Source of the DNA: an archaeon
GTDB lineage: Archaea; Nanobdellota; Nanobdellia; Pacearchaeales; GW2011-AR1
DNA length: 50,634 bases
Assembly: GCA_009992215.1 (NCBI GenBank)
Contig: JAACWB010000009.1
Coordinates: 354-50,987, forward strand
Direction of reading: 5' to 3'
Position 1 is the stretch's first letter. Each line of letters opens with the position of its first letter. The translations under genes were made by a program, and so were the position numbers. The notes beneath the pieces were generated by a model. That model did no database searches and was not told the DNA's origin. It saw nothing but the letters and a program-made list of their open reading frames with translations. Positions 17,800 to 27,837 of the stretch are shown here, piece by piece.

Positions 17800-19851
17800 T
17801 TATTCATCTCTTATACTAATTCCATATTCTTTTCTAAACTTGATTACATTTTCTACAAAGCCTTCGATTTTTTGTTCATGTGAAACTATGATTAATTGTG
17901 CAACATTTAATTCGTCTAAAACTTCACGCATTTTGTCTAGTTGTTGGGAAGAAAAACCGTCGGTTGGCTCGTCTAAAATTACCAAATCTTTTGTTTTAAT
18001 TTTACTCATTAGTGAATTGATTACTTGGTTTAATGCAAGACGATAAGCAAGTGCTATTGCTGTACGTTCTCCTCCTGAAAGGTAAGCGTAATCAATTTCA
18101 TAATCTTTTTGTTCAATTAATGGGCTAAAGTCATCAGACAAACGAACATTGAAGTTTTCTGGAACTAAAATTTGGAACCATTCAGAAAATAACCTTGAGA
18201 ATTCTGACTTTAATGAAATCATTACATTTTTTTCAACTGTAGAAATTAGTGGCATGAATTGTTTATTTAACCACCCTTCTAAATTAATTACATATTCTAA
18301 TTTTTCTTTTATTTCTTCAATTTTTTTTATTCTTTCTTTTAATTCTAAAATTGTATTTTCAAAAACTTCAATTTCTTTTTTTGATTCAGCTAGTTTGATA
18401 TCGGCCATTCTTTCTTCACGAAGTAAAAAACCTAATTCCTTTTCTTTCTCGTCATAAATGTTATCATATTTAGATAAAGAAAGTAATTCACCTTTGATTG
18501 TTTCAATTTGATTTTTTAGTAAATGTAAGTCGCCTTCAATTGAATAATTTTGTTTTTCTAATTCCAAAACCTTGTTTTCTTTCTCTTTTATTCCTTCTAA
18601 CCTCATCTTTAAAATTTTTAAATCTGTTAATTTCTTCTCGTGAAGATTTATTGAAATTTCAAATTCTCTTATTTTATTTTGAATATTTGTTTTTTCAATT
18701 TCCATTTCTTCTATTTTATTTTTAGCTTGACTTCTTTCGTTGTGATTTTTATTCAAAACATTTGCTCGATAAATTGCATCAACATTTTGGTGACAAGTTG
18801 GACAAACTTCTAAATTTTGCATTTTCTTTTCTAAATCTTCAAAGTCAAACAATTTTGATTTTAGTGCAGCCAAATTTGAAGAAATTTCTAAATTCAGTGA
18901 AGACAATTTTTCTTTTTGATTTTTTTTCTTTAAGATTTCTTCTTCTAGTTCTTGAAGTTCAGATGAATTAAAATTGAATAAACTAAAATCATTTATCTCT
19001 TTTTTCAATGAATCAATTGATTTTGAATTGTTTGTAAAAATTTCAGTTTTTGAATGAAATAGTCCTTGAGTTTGTCCTAACTTTGCTCTTAATTCTCCTT
19101 TCCCTTCAATTAATTTTGCTATTTCATTTTTCTCTTTTTCTTTGTCTTTTCTTTTTTCAATTTTTAATAATAAATCACTTTCTAGAGCAAAAATTCCCTC
19201 TTTTTTGTTTTCCAAATCTTTTTCTTTATTTTCACATATTTTTTTATCTTCATCTAGTGTTTGTGTTGCACCTTCCATTAGTCTACGCTCTTCTCTAAGT
19301 TTTAGTCGTAAAATGGAAACGTTTTCTAAAATTCGTTTATACTTATCTACTCCAAAAACATGACGTAATGTGTTTAACCTTGATTCTGAATCTTCAAGAA
19401 TAATTTGTTTCATCTCTTCTTGAGGCGTATAAACTGTAAACTTGTACAAAATATTTTGTTTTTTTGAAAATTCTCCAGGGTAATTCAATATTTCTAAAAC
19501 TTTTGATTTTAATTCGGTAACGGAGAGTTCTTCTTTTATTCCGTTAACCGTTATTGCGGCGTAATCCTGTGAAATAGTTTTTCCTTTCTTTAGAGTTCTC
19601 TCAACAATTACGTCTTTGTCTTCAACTTCAAAAAATAATTTTATTCCTCCGACTTCTTCTCCATTCCTTAACAAAACAGATCCTCTTTGACCTGGTTGAA
19701 GTCCAAAGAGTCCGAATTCTATCCCTAAAAGAATTGAGGTTTTACCAGAACCAATGTCTCCTGCCAGAAGAGTTGAACCTTTTTCAAAGATAATTTCTTC
19801 ATGTTCATAGCTTCTTATATTATCTAAAATTATTTTTTTTATTATCATCAT
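17800..19851 (-). CDS. rad50: Rad50-type SMC ATPase
   Basis: Walker A AGDIGSGKTSILLGIEFGLFG, zinc hook CPTCHQNV, signature YLSGGERTAIALAYRLALNQ, Walker B LVILDEPTDGFS. Confidence 0.93.
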   Translation of the reverse strand: MMIIKKIILDNIRSYEHEEIIFEKGSTLLAGDIGSGKTSILLGIEFGLFGLQPGQRGSVLLRNGEEVGGIKLFFEVEDKDVIVERTLKKGKTISQDYAAITVNGIKEELSVTELKSKVLEILNYPGEFSKKQNILYKFTVYTPQEEMKQIILEDSESRLNTLRHVFGVDKYKRILENVSILRLKLREERRLMEGATQTLDEDKKICENKEKDLENKKEGIFALESDLLLKIEKRKDKEKEKNEIAKLIEGKGELRAKLGQTQGLFHSKTEIFTNNSKSIDSLKKEINDFSLFNFNSSELQELEEEILKKKNQKEKLSSLNLEISSNLAALKSKLFDFEDLEKKMQNLEVCPTCHQNVDAIYRANVLNKNHNERSQAKNKIEEMEIEKTNIQNKIREFEISINLHEKKLTDLKILKMRLEGIKEKENKVLELEKQNYSIEGDLHLLKNQIETIKGELLSLSKYDNIYDEKEKELGFLLREERMADIKLAESKKEIEVFENTILELKERIKKIEEIKEKLEYVINLEGWLNKQFMPLISTVEKNVMISLKSEFSRLFSEWFQILVPENFNVRLSDDFSPLIEQKDYEIDYAYLSGGERTAIALAYRLALNQVINSLMSKIKTKDLVILDEPTDGFSSQQLDKMREVLDELNVAQLIIVSHEQKIEGFVENVIKFRKEYGISIRDE

Positions 19852-19929
19852 AAAGAAAGAGGCTCTCGCTTTTTAAGCATTAATATAAAAAAATGAAATA
19901 ATAAAAAATAAACGAATCAAAACAATAAA

Positions 19930-20022
19930 TTATTGTCTTGTACCTGTTTCGTTGTCAGTTGGTAGAGGACCTGTAGGTTGAGGTACAGTTCCTGCCGGAG
20001 CAATGATATTTAATTTTCTCAT
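19930..20022 (-). CDS. Candidate 30-aa Pro/Thr-rich micro-ORF between mre11 and rad50
   Basis: Translated by hand: MRKLNIIAPAGTVPQPTGPLPTDNETGTRQ*; less A/T-biased composition than the surrounding intergenic DNA. Confidence 0.35.
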   Translation of the reverse strand: MRKLNIIAPAGTVPQPTGPLPTDNETGTRQ

Positions 20023-20063
20023 TCTGAAATTAATTAATCATAGTTTATAAAAATTTGTTGTCA

Positions 20064-21227
20064 CTATTCAAATTTAAGAAGTCTTTTTGACTCTTCAAGC
20101 AATCTTTGATTAAATGAATCAACTGTTTCACCCTCTTGTTTTTCGATTGACAAAATATTTATTAATTCATTAATTGAATCATTGAATCTGGAAGGATTTT
20201 CTGAAGAATATTTTTTTACTATTTCTTCTTCCAAATCTTCCTTATTTTCAATTGAATAATCTAGTTCAAAATCTTTTGTTCGTAAATCATGTGTGTTTCT
20301 TAGTACAAAGTAGGCACCTGATTCCATTACAAAATCTTCAATTTTTTGAAAATTAATATCTGTTGGCTTTTGATTTTCTAGTTCTCCTGAAATTCTAAGT
20401 AGAACAATTTTATCTGTTAATTTTCTATTTTTTAATTCTTCAATTATTTCATCAGTTGCACTTCTTGCATTCTTTACAATTATGTCTAAAGATTCAACTT
20501 CTTTTATTTTGATTTCAATTCTTTCAAATGGGTTGTCTTCACTAGTATCAATAATATAGAAAGTTCCATTTTCCAAAGTTTCTAGTTCCTGAAAATTGTT
20601 TGGGAAAATTGGTCCTGGATAAACCATGTTTTTGTATCTGAAATCTACATGTATATGGCCGAAGGCATAATAATCTGCGGAGGGCAAAAGTTCTGAATTC
20701 ACGCATTCTATTGGTAAAACACCTCGCACTTTGTCTAGGGTTGTATGAAGCATTAAAATTTTCATCATTCCTGGACTTTCATTTAATTTTATTTTTGAAA
20801 TATCTCCAACTTCTAAACCTGACTTTTTTCCAGGATATCCATAAAGTGCAATTCCTTCATGAATTGTTGGATTTAGTAAAATTTCTTCTTCAGTTATTTT
20901 GGCATCAAAAACATTTTTACAAAATCCCCCTTTTTCTAAAACATCCAAAAACGACTTTCCTGAGACTGAATAATCGTGTGAACCTGCAATTATGAAAACA
21001 GGAATTTTTGCCTCTTTTAGTTTTCTAAATTCTGAGAAAGTTTCTTTTAAGATTTCAATTGGAGGATAAGCTGAATCAAACAAATCTCCTGCAATTAAGA
21101 TGAAATTAACTTTTCTTTCTATACATTTGTTTATTGCAAATTGGAATGATTGAAAATTCAAATCCTGCATGGGACCTTGTCTCCAGCCACCTAAATGTAC
21201 GTCTGCTAAATGTGCGAATTTTACCAT
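20064..21227 (-). CDS. mre11: Mre11 DNA double-strand break repair nuclease
   Basis: MVKFAHLADVHLGGWR, AGDLFDS, GSHDYS, FGHIHVDF phosphoesterase motifs; start at internal ATG. Confidence 0.93.
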   Translation of the reverse strand: MVKFAHLADVHLGGWRQGPMQDLNFQSFQFAINKCIERKVNFILIAGDLFDSAYPPIEILKETFSEFRKLKEAKIPVFIIAGSHDYSVSGKSFLDVLEKGGFCKNVFDAKITEEEILLNPTIHEGIALYGYPGKKSGLEVGDISKIKLNESPGMMKILMLHTTLDKVRGVLPIECVNSELLPSADYYAFGHIHVDFRYKNMVYPGPIFPNNFQELETLENGTFYIIDTSEDNPFERIEIKIKEVESLDIIVKNARSATDEIIEELKNRKLTDKIVLLRISGELENQKPTDINFQKIEDFVMESGAYFVLRNTHDLRTKDFELDYSIENKEDLEEEIVKKYSSENPSRFNDSINELINILSIEKQEGETVDSFNQRLLEESKRLLKFE

Positions 21228-21315
21228 AAAATAGAAAATTGATTTTGGTATATAAGGTTTAATGTACTGCATTCATATTGCAAAATATTAAATATTAGAA
21301 GGTCATTTTTTCTTT

Positions 21316-21675
21316 ATGATAACTAAAGAAGACATAATTGCTGTTGTGGGGGCATCAAAGAATCCTAGAAAGTATGGAAATGAAGTTATGAGAGATTTAA
21401 TTTCAAAAGGATACACAGTTTACCCTGTTAATCCTAATGAAGACAAGATTTTGGAACTCAAAAGTTTCAAAAATTTAAAGTCGATTAATGCTAAAATTGA
21501 TTTTGTTGTTTTTGTTGTTCCGCCAGAAATTACTGAAAAAGTTTTAGAAGAAGTAAAAAAATTAAAGATTCCAAAAGTTTGGATGCAACCTGGTTCTGAA
21601 TCTGAAAAAGCAATAAAATTTTGTGAAGATAATAAAATTGAATGTATTCATAATAGTTGTATTATGTTTAATTAA
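21316..21675 (+). CDS. CoA-binding (YccU-like) Rossmann protein
   Basis: AVVGASKNPRKYGNEVMRDLISKGYTVYPVNP...MQPGSESEKAIKF. Confidence 0.85.
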   Translation: MITKEDIIAVVGASKNPRKYGNEVMRDLISKGYTVYPVNPNEDKILELKSFKNLKSINAKIDFVVFVVPPEITEKVLEEVKKLKIPKVWMQPGSESEKAIKFCEDNKIECIHNSCIMFN

Positions 21676-21724
21676 TATTCTGAATAATAAAAGTCTTTAA
21701 AAGATTAAATAAAGTAGGATACCT

Positions 21725-22006
21725 ATGGATTTAGAAAATCTTTCTTACAAGGTTTCAACAAGCAGGGGCTTTTTACCTATTTTTTGGTCCAAAGAAAAAG
21801 AAGGAAAAGAGTATAATATTTTTGAATTGGCAGATTATATGGGAATTTATCTTCAAAATGAAAAGTGGGAAACCCTTTTTTTGAAAAAGAATTTATTTGG
21901 GCAAGCAGTTTATTTATTTCAAGCAGTTCCTCACCCAAAGAGCGAAATTGCAAAACAAAAAATAAAACTTCCTGATTATATGTGGGTTAAGATTAAACGA
22001 GAATAA
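21725..22006 (+). CDS. Hypothetical protein
   Basis: 93-aa ORF between same-strand genes. Confidence 0.5.
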   Translation: MDLENLSYKVSTSRGFLPIFWSKEKEGKEYNIFELADYMGIYLQNEKWETLFLKKNLFGQAVYLFQAVPHPKSEIAKQKIKLPDYMWVKIKRE

Positions 22007-22060
22007 ACATATAGTTATATTGAGAAGTTTTATAAGCGAATTCTACCGAGTAAACCTCCT

Positions 22061-23308
22061 ATGAAAGAAAGATTTATGCACGATTTATTGAAAATATCAC
22101 AAAACATGGAAGATGATAAACTTACAGCTGTAGCTGAAGGAGGAGATTTTTATCAAGCAATAAAAGAAATTTCTAAAAGAGATGATTCTAAAAGCATTTT
22201 GGAAAAAATTCTTGAAAACAAACCCCACAAGGAAGAAATTATGAATTTTTTGAATCCTCATTTTGGAACTCATGGATTATATTCTGTTTTGACTCAAGTT
22301 GGACTTGTGATTGGGGAAGATAATTTTTACCAAGGAAAAGATTTTTTAGAAATTATGAAATCATACTCAAAACAAATTGATATTACTTCAATTTCAGAAA
22401 CCGTTCGTGAAATTTCAGATAAATTTGATGATTTAAGGATATTAAAAAAATTAATGGGAAAATATGAATTTCTTGAGGGAAAAGAATCTATTTTGAATAG
22501 TTTAGTTAAACTTCAAGAAGATTCACTTAACAAAGGAATATTTTATGAAGTTACCAATTCTTGGAGAGATAAAAATGTTGTTGAATTAATTAGTTATCTT
22601 CAAGGTAGGAAAGGATTACGTTCTTCTATTTTTGCATTAACTGAAACTGTAAATTCTATTAAAGAACCAAAAGCAATTATTGAAGTTGCAAAATTCTCTC
22701 GTGGACTTACAATTGAAGATAGATTTGACAAGATGAATTTTATTGGGGAAATAATAAAATGGAAGGGAGACAAAAATAATTTTTATGATATATTAGAAAC
22801 GGGAAAAAATAATTCTAAGGAAAATCTTTCAAATATAAAAAATATTTCCCTTTGGATTGAAAATAAAAAAACATTTAATGAATTACTAAAAATTAGTTCA
22901 AAACAAAATTTGGGAGATTCATTGAAATATTTAGAAAAAACTTCTTATGATTGTAATCAAAATATTAGTAAAATGAACTTTGAAGTTTTGAAGTATTATT
23001 GCAAAAGGGAAGGTAGAGAAAAAACAATGAAGGAGATGTCAACAATTTCTAGATTTAGTCAAGATGAAGAATTAGTTAGTATTGCAAAAGATATTGCACT
23101 TACATATGGACATGAAAAAAGAGATAGATATCTAATGGAAATTAGAAGATATTCTGTTAAAGGAGATTTTGAAAAGGCAAAACAAATAGGAAATAAATAT
23201 TTGAATTTAGTAAAAAAAGAAAGAGAGGTTGATGAAGAATTTAGTTTATTTGATTTTTTGAAAGGACTGAATCCATTTAGTTTTTCATATACTCCAAAAC
23301 CTTTATAA
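22061..23308 (+). CDS. Hypothetical alpha-helical protein
   Basis: 415-aa uninterrupted ORF; no motif recognised. Confidence 0.65.
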   Translation: MKERFMHDLLKISQNMEDDKLTAVAEGGDFYQAIKEISKRDDSKSILEKILENKPHKEEIMNFLNPHFGTHGLYSVLTQVGLVIGEDNFYQGKDFLEIMKSYSKQIDITSISETVREISDKFDDLRILKKLMGKYEFLEGKESILNSLVKLQEDSLNKGIFYEVTNSWRDKNVVELISYLQGRKGLRSSIFALTETVNSIKEPKAIIEVAKFSRGLTIEDRFDKMNFIGEIIKWKGDKNNFYDILETGKNNSKENLSNIKNISLWIENKKTFNELLKISSKQNLGDSLKYLEKTSYDCNQNISKMNFEVLKYYCKREGREKTMKEMSTISRFSQDEELVSIAKDIALTYGHEKRDRYLMEIRRYSVKGDFEKAKQIGNKYLNLVKKEREVDEEFSLFDFLKGLNPFSFSYTPKPL

Positions 23309-23342
23309 TTAAGTTTCCTTTATTTTAATTAAAGGTGATTAA

Positions 23343-24836
23343 ATGAAATATAATATTCTTTTTGGTGGTAAAGCTGGACAAGGGACAAACATTTTAACTC
23401 ACATTTTAGCAGAGTCTTTGGCTGAGGAAGGTTATTATGTTTTTTATTATCGAGATTATCAAAGTTTAATTCGTGGCGGACATGGATTTAATGTTTTGAC
23501 ATTTTCAGATGAACCTGTTCATTCGCATGAATCCAAGTATGACATAATTGTTGCACTTGATGATAAGACAATTGAAAAACATAAGAAGAATTTGAAGAAA
23601 AACGGGGTTATTATTGACGGAAAACATGAGAACATGTTTTTTGCTGGGATGATGTATAAATCACTTGGGCTTTCATTTAATTTACTCGATAAAAGATTAA
23701 AGTTGCTTAAGAAAAGATATGAAGAAAACTTAAAGGAAGCTAAGGCAGGATATGAATGTATTCAAGAAAGTTTTGTTGTAAATAAAGTTAAGAAAAAGAA
23801 GAGAACTTTTTCAAGTGGAAGTATTGCTTTAGCAGAGGGTGCTATTAAATCTGGAATTGATAATTATTTTGCTTATCCTATGACACCTTCAACTGCAGTT
23901 TTAGGAGAACTTGCTCAGAGACAAAAGGAGAATAATATTTTAGTTTTAGAACTTGAAAATGAGATTGCTGTTGCTAATGCTGGGGCTGGCTCTGCGATTA
24001 CTGGTGCTAAAACAATGATTGGTACTAGCGGAGGAGGTTTTGCTTTGATGACTGAGGCACTTAGTATGTGTGGAATTGCTGAAATTCCTTTGATATTTTA
24101 TTTGGCTCAAAGAGCTGGACCGGCCTCTGGAGTTGCAACATATAATGCTCAAGGAGATTTACATATGGCTCGACATTCTGGACACGGAGAATTTCCTCGT
24201 TTAGTTTTTGCACCTGGAGACCCTGTTGAAACACAAGAATTAATTTCACAAATGTTTTACTTGACACAAAAGTTTAAGGTTCCAGGAATTTTTATGTCTG
24301 ACAAGCACCTCGCTGAAAGTTTTTACACAACTGAACACACCCCAATTATTACAAAGTCAAACAAAATGACAACTTTTGGAAGATATAACTCTTATGAAAA
24401 AGATCCAAAGACTGGTAGCGGTACTGAAGATGCTAAGATTGTAAAAAAGAATGTTGAAGAGAGAAAGAAGAGATGGAATGAAATGAGAAAGGCTTGTCGA
24501 AAATTTGAGGGTTACAAAATTTATGGAAAAAAGAATTCAAAGAATGCGATTGTATTTTGGGGTTCAACAAAAGGAGCTATAATTGACGCTATCAAAGGAA
24601 AAGATGTTTGTGCAATTCAAATTTTATACATTGAACCTTTCCCTCAAGGGGTTGAGAAATTGTTAAAGAGCAAGAAAAAGATTGTGGCTGTTGAAAATAA
24701 TTCCACAGGACAACTTTGTGATGTCATTAGAGAAAACACGGGAATATTGATTAAAGACAAAATTTTAAGATATGATGCTAGACCATTTTTATCTGATGAA
24801 TTGAAAATTGAATTAGATAGGAGGTTTAGGAAGTAA
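23343..24836 (+). CDS. 2-oxoacid:ferredoxin oxidoreductase, fused gamma-alpha subunit
   Basis: Gamma-domain GGKAGQGTNILTHILAESL at the N-terminus, alpha-domain YPMTPSTAVLGELAQ, GTSGGGFALMTEALSMCGIAEIPL. Confidence 0.9.
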   Translation: MKYNILFGGKAGQGTNILTHILAESLAEEGYYVFYYRDYQSLIRGGHGFNVLTFSDEPVHSHESKYDIIVALDDKTIEKHKKNLKKNGVIIDGKHENMFFAGMMYKSLGLSFNLLDKRLKLLKKRYEENLKEAKAGYECIQESFVVNKVKKKKRTFSSGSIALAEGAIKSGIDNYFAYPMTPSTAVLGELAQRQKENNILVLELENEIAVANAGAGSAITGAKTMIGTSGGGFALMTEALSMCGIAEIPLIFYLAQRAGPASGVATYNAQGDLHMARHSGHGEFPRLVFAPGDPVETQELISQMFYLTQKFKVPGIFMSDKHLAESFYTTEHTPIITKSNKMTTFGRYNSYEKDPKTGSGTEDAKIVKKNVEERKKRWNEMRKACRKFEGYKIYGKKNSKNAIVFWGSTKGAIIDAIKGKDVCAIQILYIEPFPQGVEKLLKSKKKIVAVENNSTGQLCDVIRENTGILIKDKILRYDARPFLSDELKIELDRRFRK

Positions 24837-24837
24837 A

Positions 24838-25416
24838 ATGGAATTGAAAAAAGCAATAAATGACAGACATAGTATTAGAGAATTTGAATCAAAGAGGGTT
24901 CCAAGAAAAATTATTAATAAAATTATTTCTGATGCTGTAAAAGCGCCATCTGCTGCTAATAGTCAGCCTTGGGAATTTCATGTAATTGATAATGAAAAAA
25001 TTACTGATAAAATTCGTAGAGAACATTCCAAACTTTTAATTACACAAAAAAAAGATTTTGAAACACTTGAAAAAAAAATAAAAGAAATAGCTAAAACTTT
25101 CTACGGAAATTTAGGAAATTGCAAAACAATTATTTTAATTTATATTCCAAAAGAAAAAGATGAATTTCTTAGAATGAATAGATTTTTGAGTGTTGCGGCT
25201 GCAATTGAAAATTTAATGCTTTCTGCAGTTGAAGAAAATTTAGGTACTTGCTGGATGGGAAGTTTTAGAAAAATAGAAAAAGAAATTAATAAAATTACAA
25301 AAGTTAAAGATAAAGAATTGGTCGCAGGAATTTTAATAGGATACCCAAAAAAAGGATATAAATCAGTTGAAAGAAAAAGAAAAAAATTAAATGAAGTTTT
25401 GAAATTTATAAAATGA
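24838..25416 (+). CDS. Nitroreductase family protein
   Basis: AINDRHSIREFESKRVPRKIINKIISDAVKAPSAANSQPWEFHVI. Confidence 0.88.
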   Translation: MELKKAINDRHSIREFESKRVPRKIINKIISDAVKAPSAANSQPWEFHVIDNEKITDKIRREHSKLLITQKKDFETLEKKIKEIAKTFYGNLGNCKTIILIYIPKEKDEFLRMNRFLSVAAAIENLMLSAVEENLGTCWMGSFRKIEKEINKITKVKDKELVAGILIGYPKKGYKSVERKRKKLNEVLKFIK

Positions 25417-25964
25417 ATAAAAAAGTTTACATAATACATGGTTGGGGAATGGATTCTGATATGCCTTGGATTAAATGGTTGGAGGCTGAACTTCCTAAGC
25501 ATGGATATGAAGTGGTTGCGTTTGATATGCCAAACAGCGGTAAACCTACAATTGAAGAATGGGTTGGTTATTTGAAGAAAAACATTGAAGAAATTGATGA
25601 AAAGACTTTTTTTGTTGGACATAGCGTTGGATGTCAAACAATCATGAGATTTTTAGAAAAGAGTCATAAACATGTAAGAGTTGGGGGTTGTGTATTTGTT
25701 GCACCTTGGCTTGACTTAATTGGTCTTGATTCAGAAGAATTAAAAATTGCTCACCCTTGGGTTAATAATAAGATAGAATTTGAAAGGGTGCTTGACCACA
25801 CTGGAAAAATTACTTGTATTTTTTCAAGTAATGACCCTTTTGTTTCTGAAAGAGAATGGAAAAAGTTTGAAGAAAGTTTAAATGCAAAAATAATTATTAA
25901 AAAAGATTTTGATCATTTTGAAAATACAGATAAAATAGAGGAAATATTACACGAGTTGAAATGA
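25413..25964 (+). CDS. RBBP9/YdeN-like alpha/beta hydrolase
   Basis: VYIIHGWGMDSDMPWIKWLE..., nucleophile FFVGHSVGCQTIMRFL. Confidence 0.85.
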   Translation: MNKKVYIIHGWGMDSDMPWIKWLEAELPKHGYEVVAFDMPNSGKPTIEEWVGYLKKNIEEIDEKTFFVGHSVGCQTIMRFLEKSHKHVRVGGCVFVAPWLDLIGLDSEELKIAHPWVNNKIEFERVLDHTGKITCIFSSNDPFVSEREWKKFEESLNAKIIIKKDFDHFENTDKIEEILHELK

Positions 25965-26425
25965 AAAATATAATTATAGAAAAAGCGACATTGAAAGATA
26001 TTGATTTTATTATAGAAGGAATAAAAGAAATTTGTAAAATTGAAAAAGAACCTGTTGACAAAAAATCTGAATTGAAAAAGGTAATTACAAGAGAGATAAA
26101 AGAAAAAGAAGTGTTTATGGCAAAATTAGACGGACAAGTTATGGGATTTTTAGAAGTTTTATTTTCAAAAAAAGAGCCGTATGGAATTAATTATGGTGAT
26201 GAGAAAAAACAATATTGCTGGGTAAATAATATGTATGTAATAAAGAAATTTAGAAAGAAAGGTATTGGGAAATTATTATTTAAAAAATTAGAAGAGATTT
26301 GTAAAAAAAGAAAAATTGATAAAATCATGCTTGATGTTTTTGAAGTTAATTTTAAAGCACATAAATTCTATGATAAAATAGGATTTGAATCTAAGATTCA
26401 CATAATGGAGAAAGAATTAAAATGA
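25961..26425 (+). CDS. GNAT family N-acetyltransferase
   Basis: MYVIKKFRKKGIGKLLFKKLEEICKK acetyl-CoA binding motif A. Confidence 0.88.
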   Translation: MKNIIIEKATLKDIDFIIEGIKEICKIEKEPVDKKSELKKVITREIKEKEVFMAKLDGQVMGFLEVLFSKKEPYGINYGDEKKQYCWVNNMYVIKKFRKKGIGKLLFKKLEEICKKRKIDKIMLDVFEVNFKAHKFYDKIGFESKIHIMEKELK

Positions 26426-26844
26426 AAATAAGAAAAGCGACAAAGAAAGATATTGAACAAATTAGAAAGATAGCAGATGTAGAAGAATTAAGAGTTACCG
26501 GAGGAGATAGGGCACCAAGTGAAAGATGGTTTAACGCCTTTATCAAAGAGAAACAAATGTTCCTTGTTGCAGAAGAAGATAAAAAGATTGTTGGATTTAT
26601 TTTAGGAGAAAGAGTAACTGGAGATTTAGGTTATTTGTGGGAAATAGGCGTTGAAAAAAAATTGAGATCAAAAGGAATTGGAAAATTATTATTAAATGAG
26701 TTCATTAAAGAAAGCAAAAAAAGAAAATTAAGATCAATTATTACTTATGGATGTTATAATAAAAAAACATTGAACTTTTTCAAAAAAAATAATTTTTTCC
26801 ATGGGGAAAAATGCGAAGAATTAAAATTGAGATTGATAAAATGA
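26422..26844 (+). CDS. GNAT family N-acetyltransferase
   Basis: IGVEKKLRSKGIGKLLLNEFIKESKK. Confidence 0.88.
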   Translation: MKIRKATKKDIEQIRKIADVEELRVTGGDRAPSERWFNAFIKEKQMFLVAEEDKKIVGFILGERVTGDLGYLWEIGVEKKLRSKGIGKLLLNEFIKESKKRKLRSIITYGCYNKKTLNFFKKNNFFHGEKCEELKLRLIK

Positions 26845-27689
26845 AAAAAGATACAAACATAAATACTTCGACAACAATGACTTGGTGTCCTGGATGTTTT
26901 AATTACCAGATACTTGCTGGTTTTAAGAATTATTTGACAAAGGAATTAGCGAGAGGTAAGAAGAAAGAAGACTTTGCAATTTGTTCTGGAATTGGTTGTC
27001 AAGGAAAAATATTTGATTATGTTAATTTGAATGGCTTGAATACTCTTCATGGTCGAGAACTTCCAACTTCCCTTGGAATGAAAATGGGGAATCCAAATTT
27101 GGATATTTATGCTTTTGGAGGAGATGGGGCAACTTATTCGGAAGGGATTAGTCACTTGATTCATGCTGCAAGGGAAAATGTTGACATTACTTTTACTGTT
27201 CACAATAATCAAGTTTTTGCCCTTACTGTTGGACAACCAACTGCTGTAAGTGAAATTGGTTTTACTGATAAAACAACTCCTGAAGGAGCTTATGCTAAAC
27301 CACTAAATCCATTGAAACTTTTACTTAATGCAAACTGTTCTTTTGTTGCAAGGGTTTTTGCTGACGTGAAACAAGTTGAATGGGTTTTTGACGAAGCTAA
27401 AAAACACAAGGGATTTAAGTTCATTGAAATAATTCAACCATGTATAATTTTTCATCCTGATAAAGGATACAAAGAAATATTACATGAAATTCCAAAATCG
27501 CATGATGTTCATGATTTTAATTCTGCTATGAAATTAGCGTCCACTTGGGATTACAATGGAATCAAGAAGGGTGACAAAATTTATACAGGGGTTTTTTACA
27601 AAGAAAATAGACCAACACTTGAAGACAAACACTGGCAACTTCAAAGCTTAATTAAGAAGAGGCGGAGTTGGAAAGATTTGAAAAGGTAA
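26841..27689 (+). CDS. 2-oxoacid:ferredoxin oxidoreductase, beta subunit
   Basis: TMTWCPGCFNYQIL, SGIGCQGKI, HGRELPTSLGMKMGNPNLDIYAFGGDG TPP-binding motifs; ATG at 26841 overlaps the preceding GNAT stop. Confidence 0.92.
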   Translation: MKKDTNINTSTTMTWCPGCFNYQILAGFKNYLTKELARGKKKEDFAICSGIGCQGKIFDYVNLNGLNTLHGRELPTSLGMKMGNPNLDIYAFGGDGATYSEGISHLIHAARENVDITFTVHNNQVFALTVGQPTAVSEIGFTDKTTPEGAYAKPLNPLKLLLNANCSFVARVFADVKQVEWVFDEAKKHKGFKFIEIIQPCIIFHPDKGYKEILHEIPKSHDVHDFNSAMKLASTWDYNGIKKGDKIYTGVFYKENRPTLEDKHWQLQSLIKKRRSWKDLKR

Positions 27690-27699
27690 TTTTGTTTCT

Positions 27700-27791
27700 T
27701 TTTGATTTATACTTGTTAAATAAATTTCTCATGTAGTACTGCTACACCACTAAATTTTTTAACGGCATCTAAATACAAAAATAAATCAAAA
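27700..27791. repeat. Inverted-repeat element with central hairpin
   Basis: Terminal TTTTGATTTAT (27700-27710) / ATAAATCAAAA (27781-27791); inner TGTAG-TACTG-CTACA (27732-27746). Confidence 0.55.
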
Positions 27792-27837
27792 TTATAAAAT
27801 TGAGAAAGTTTATATTTGATTAAAGATTATTAATTTT

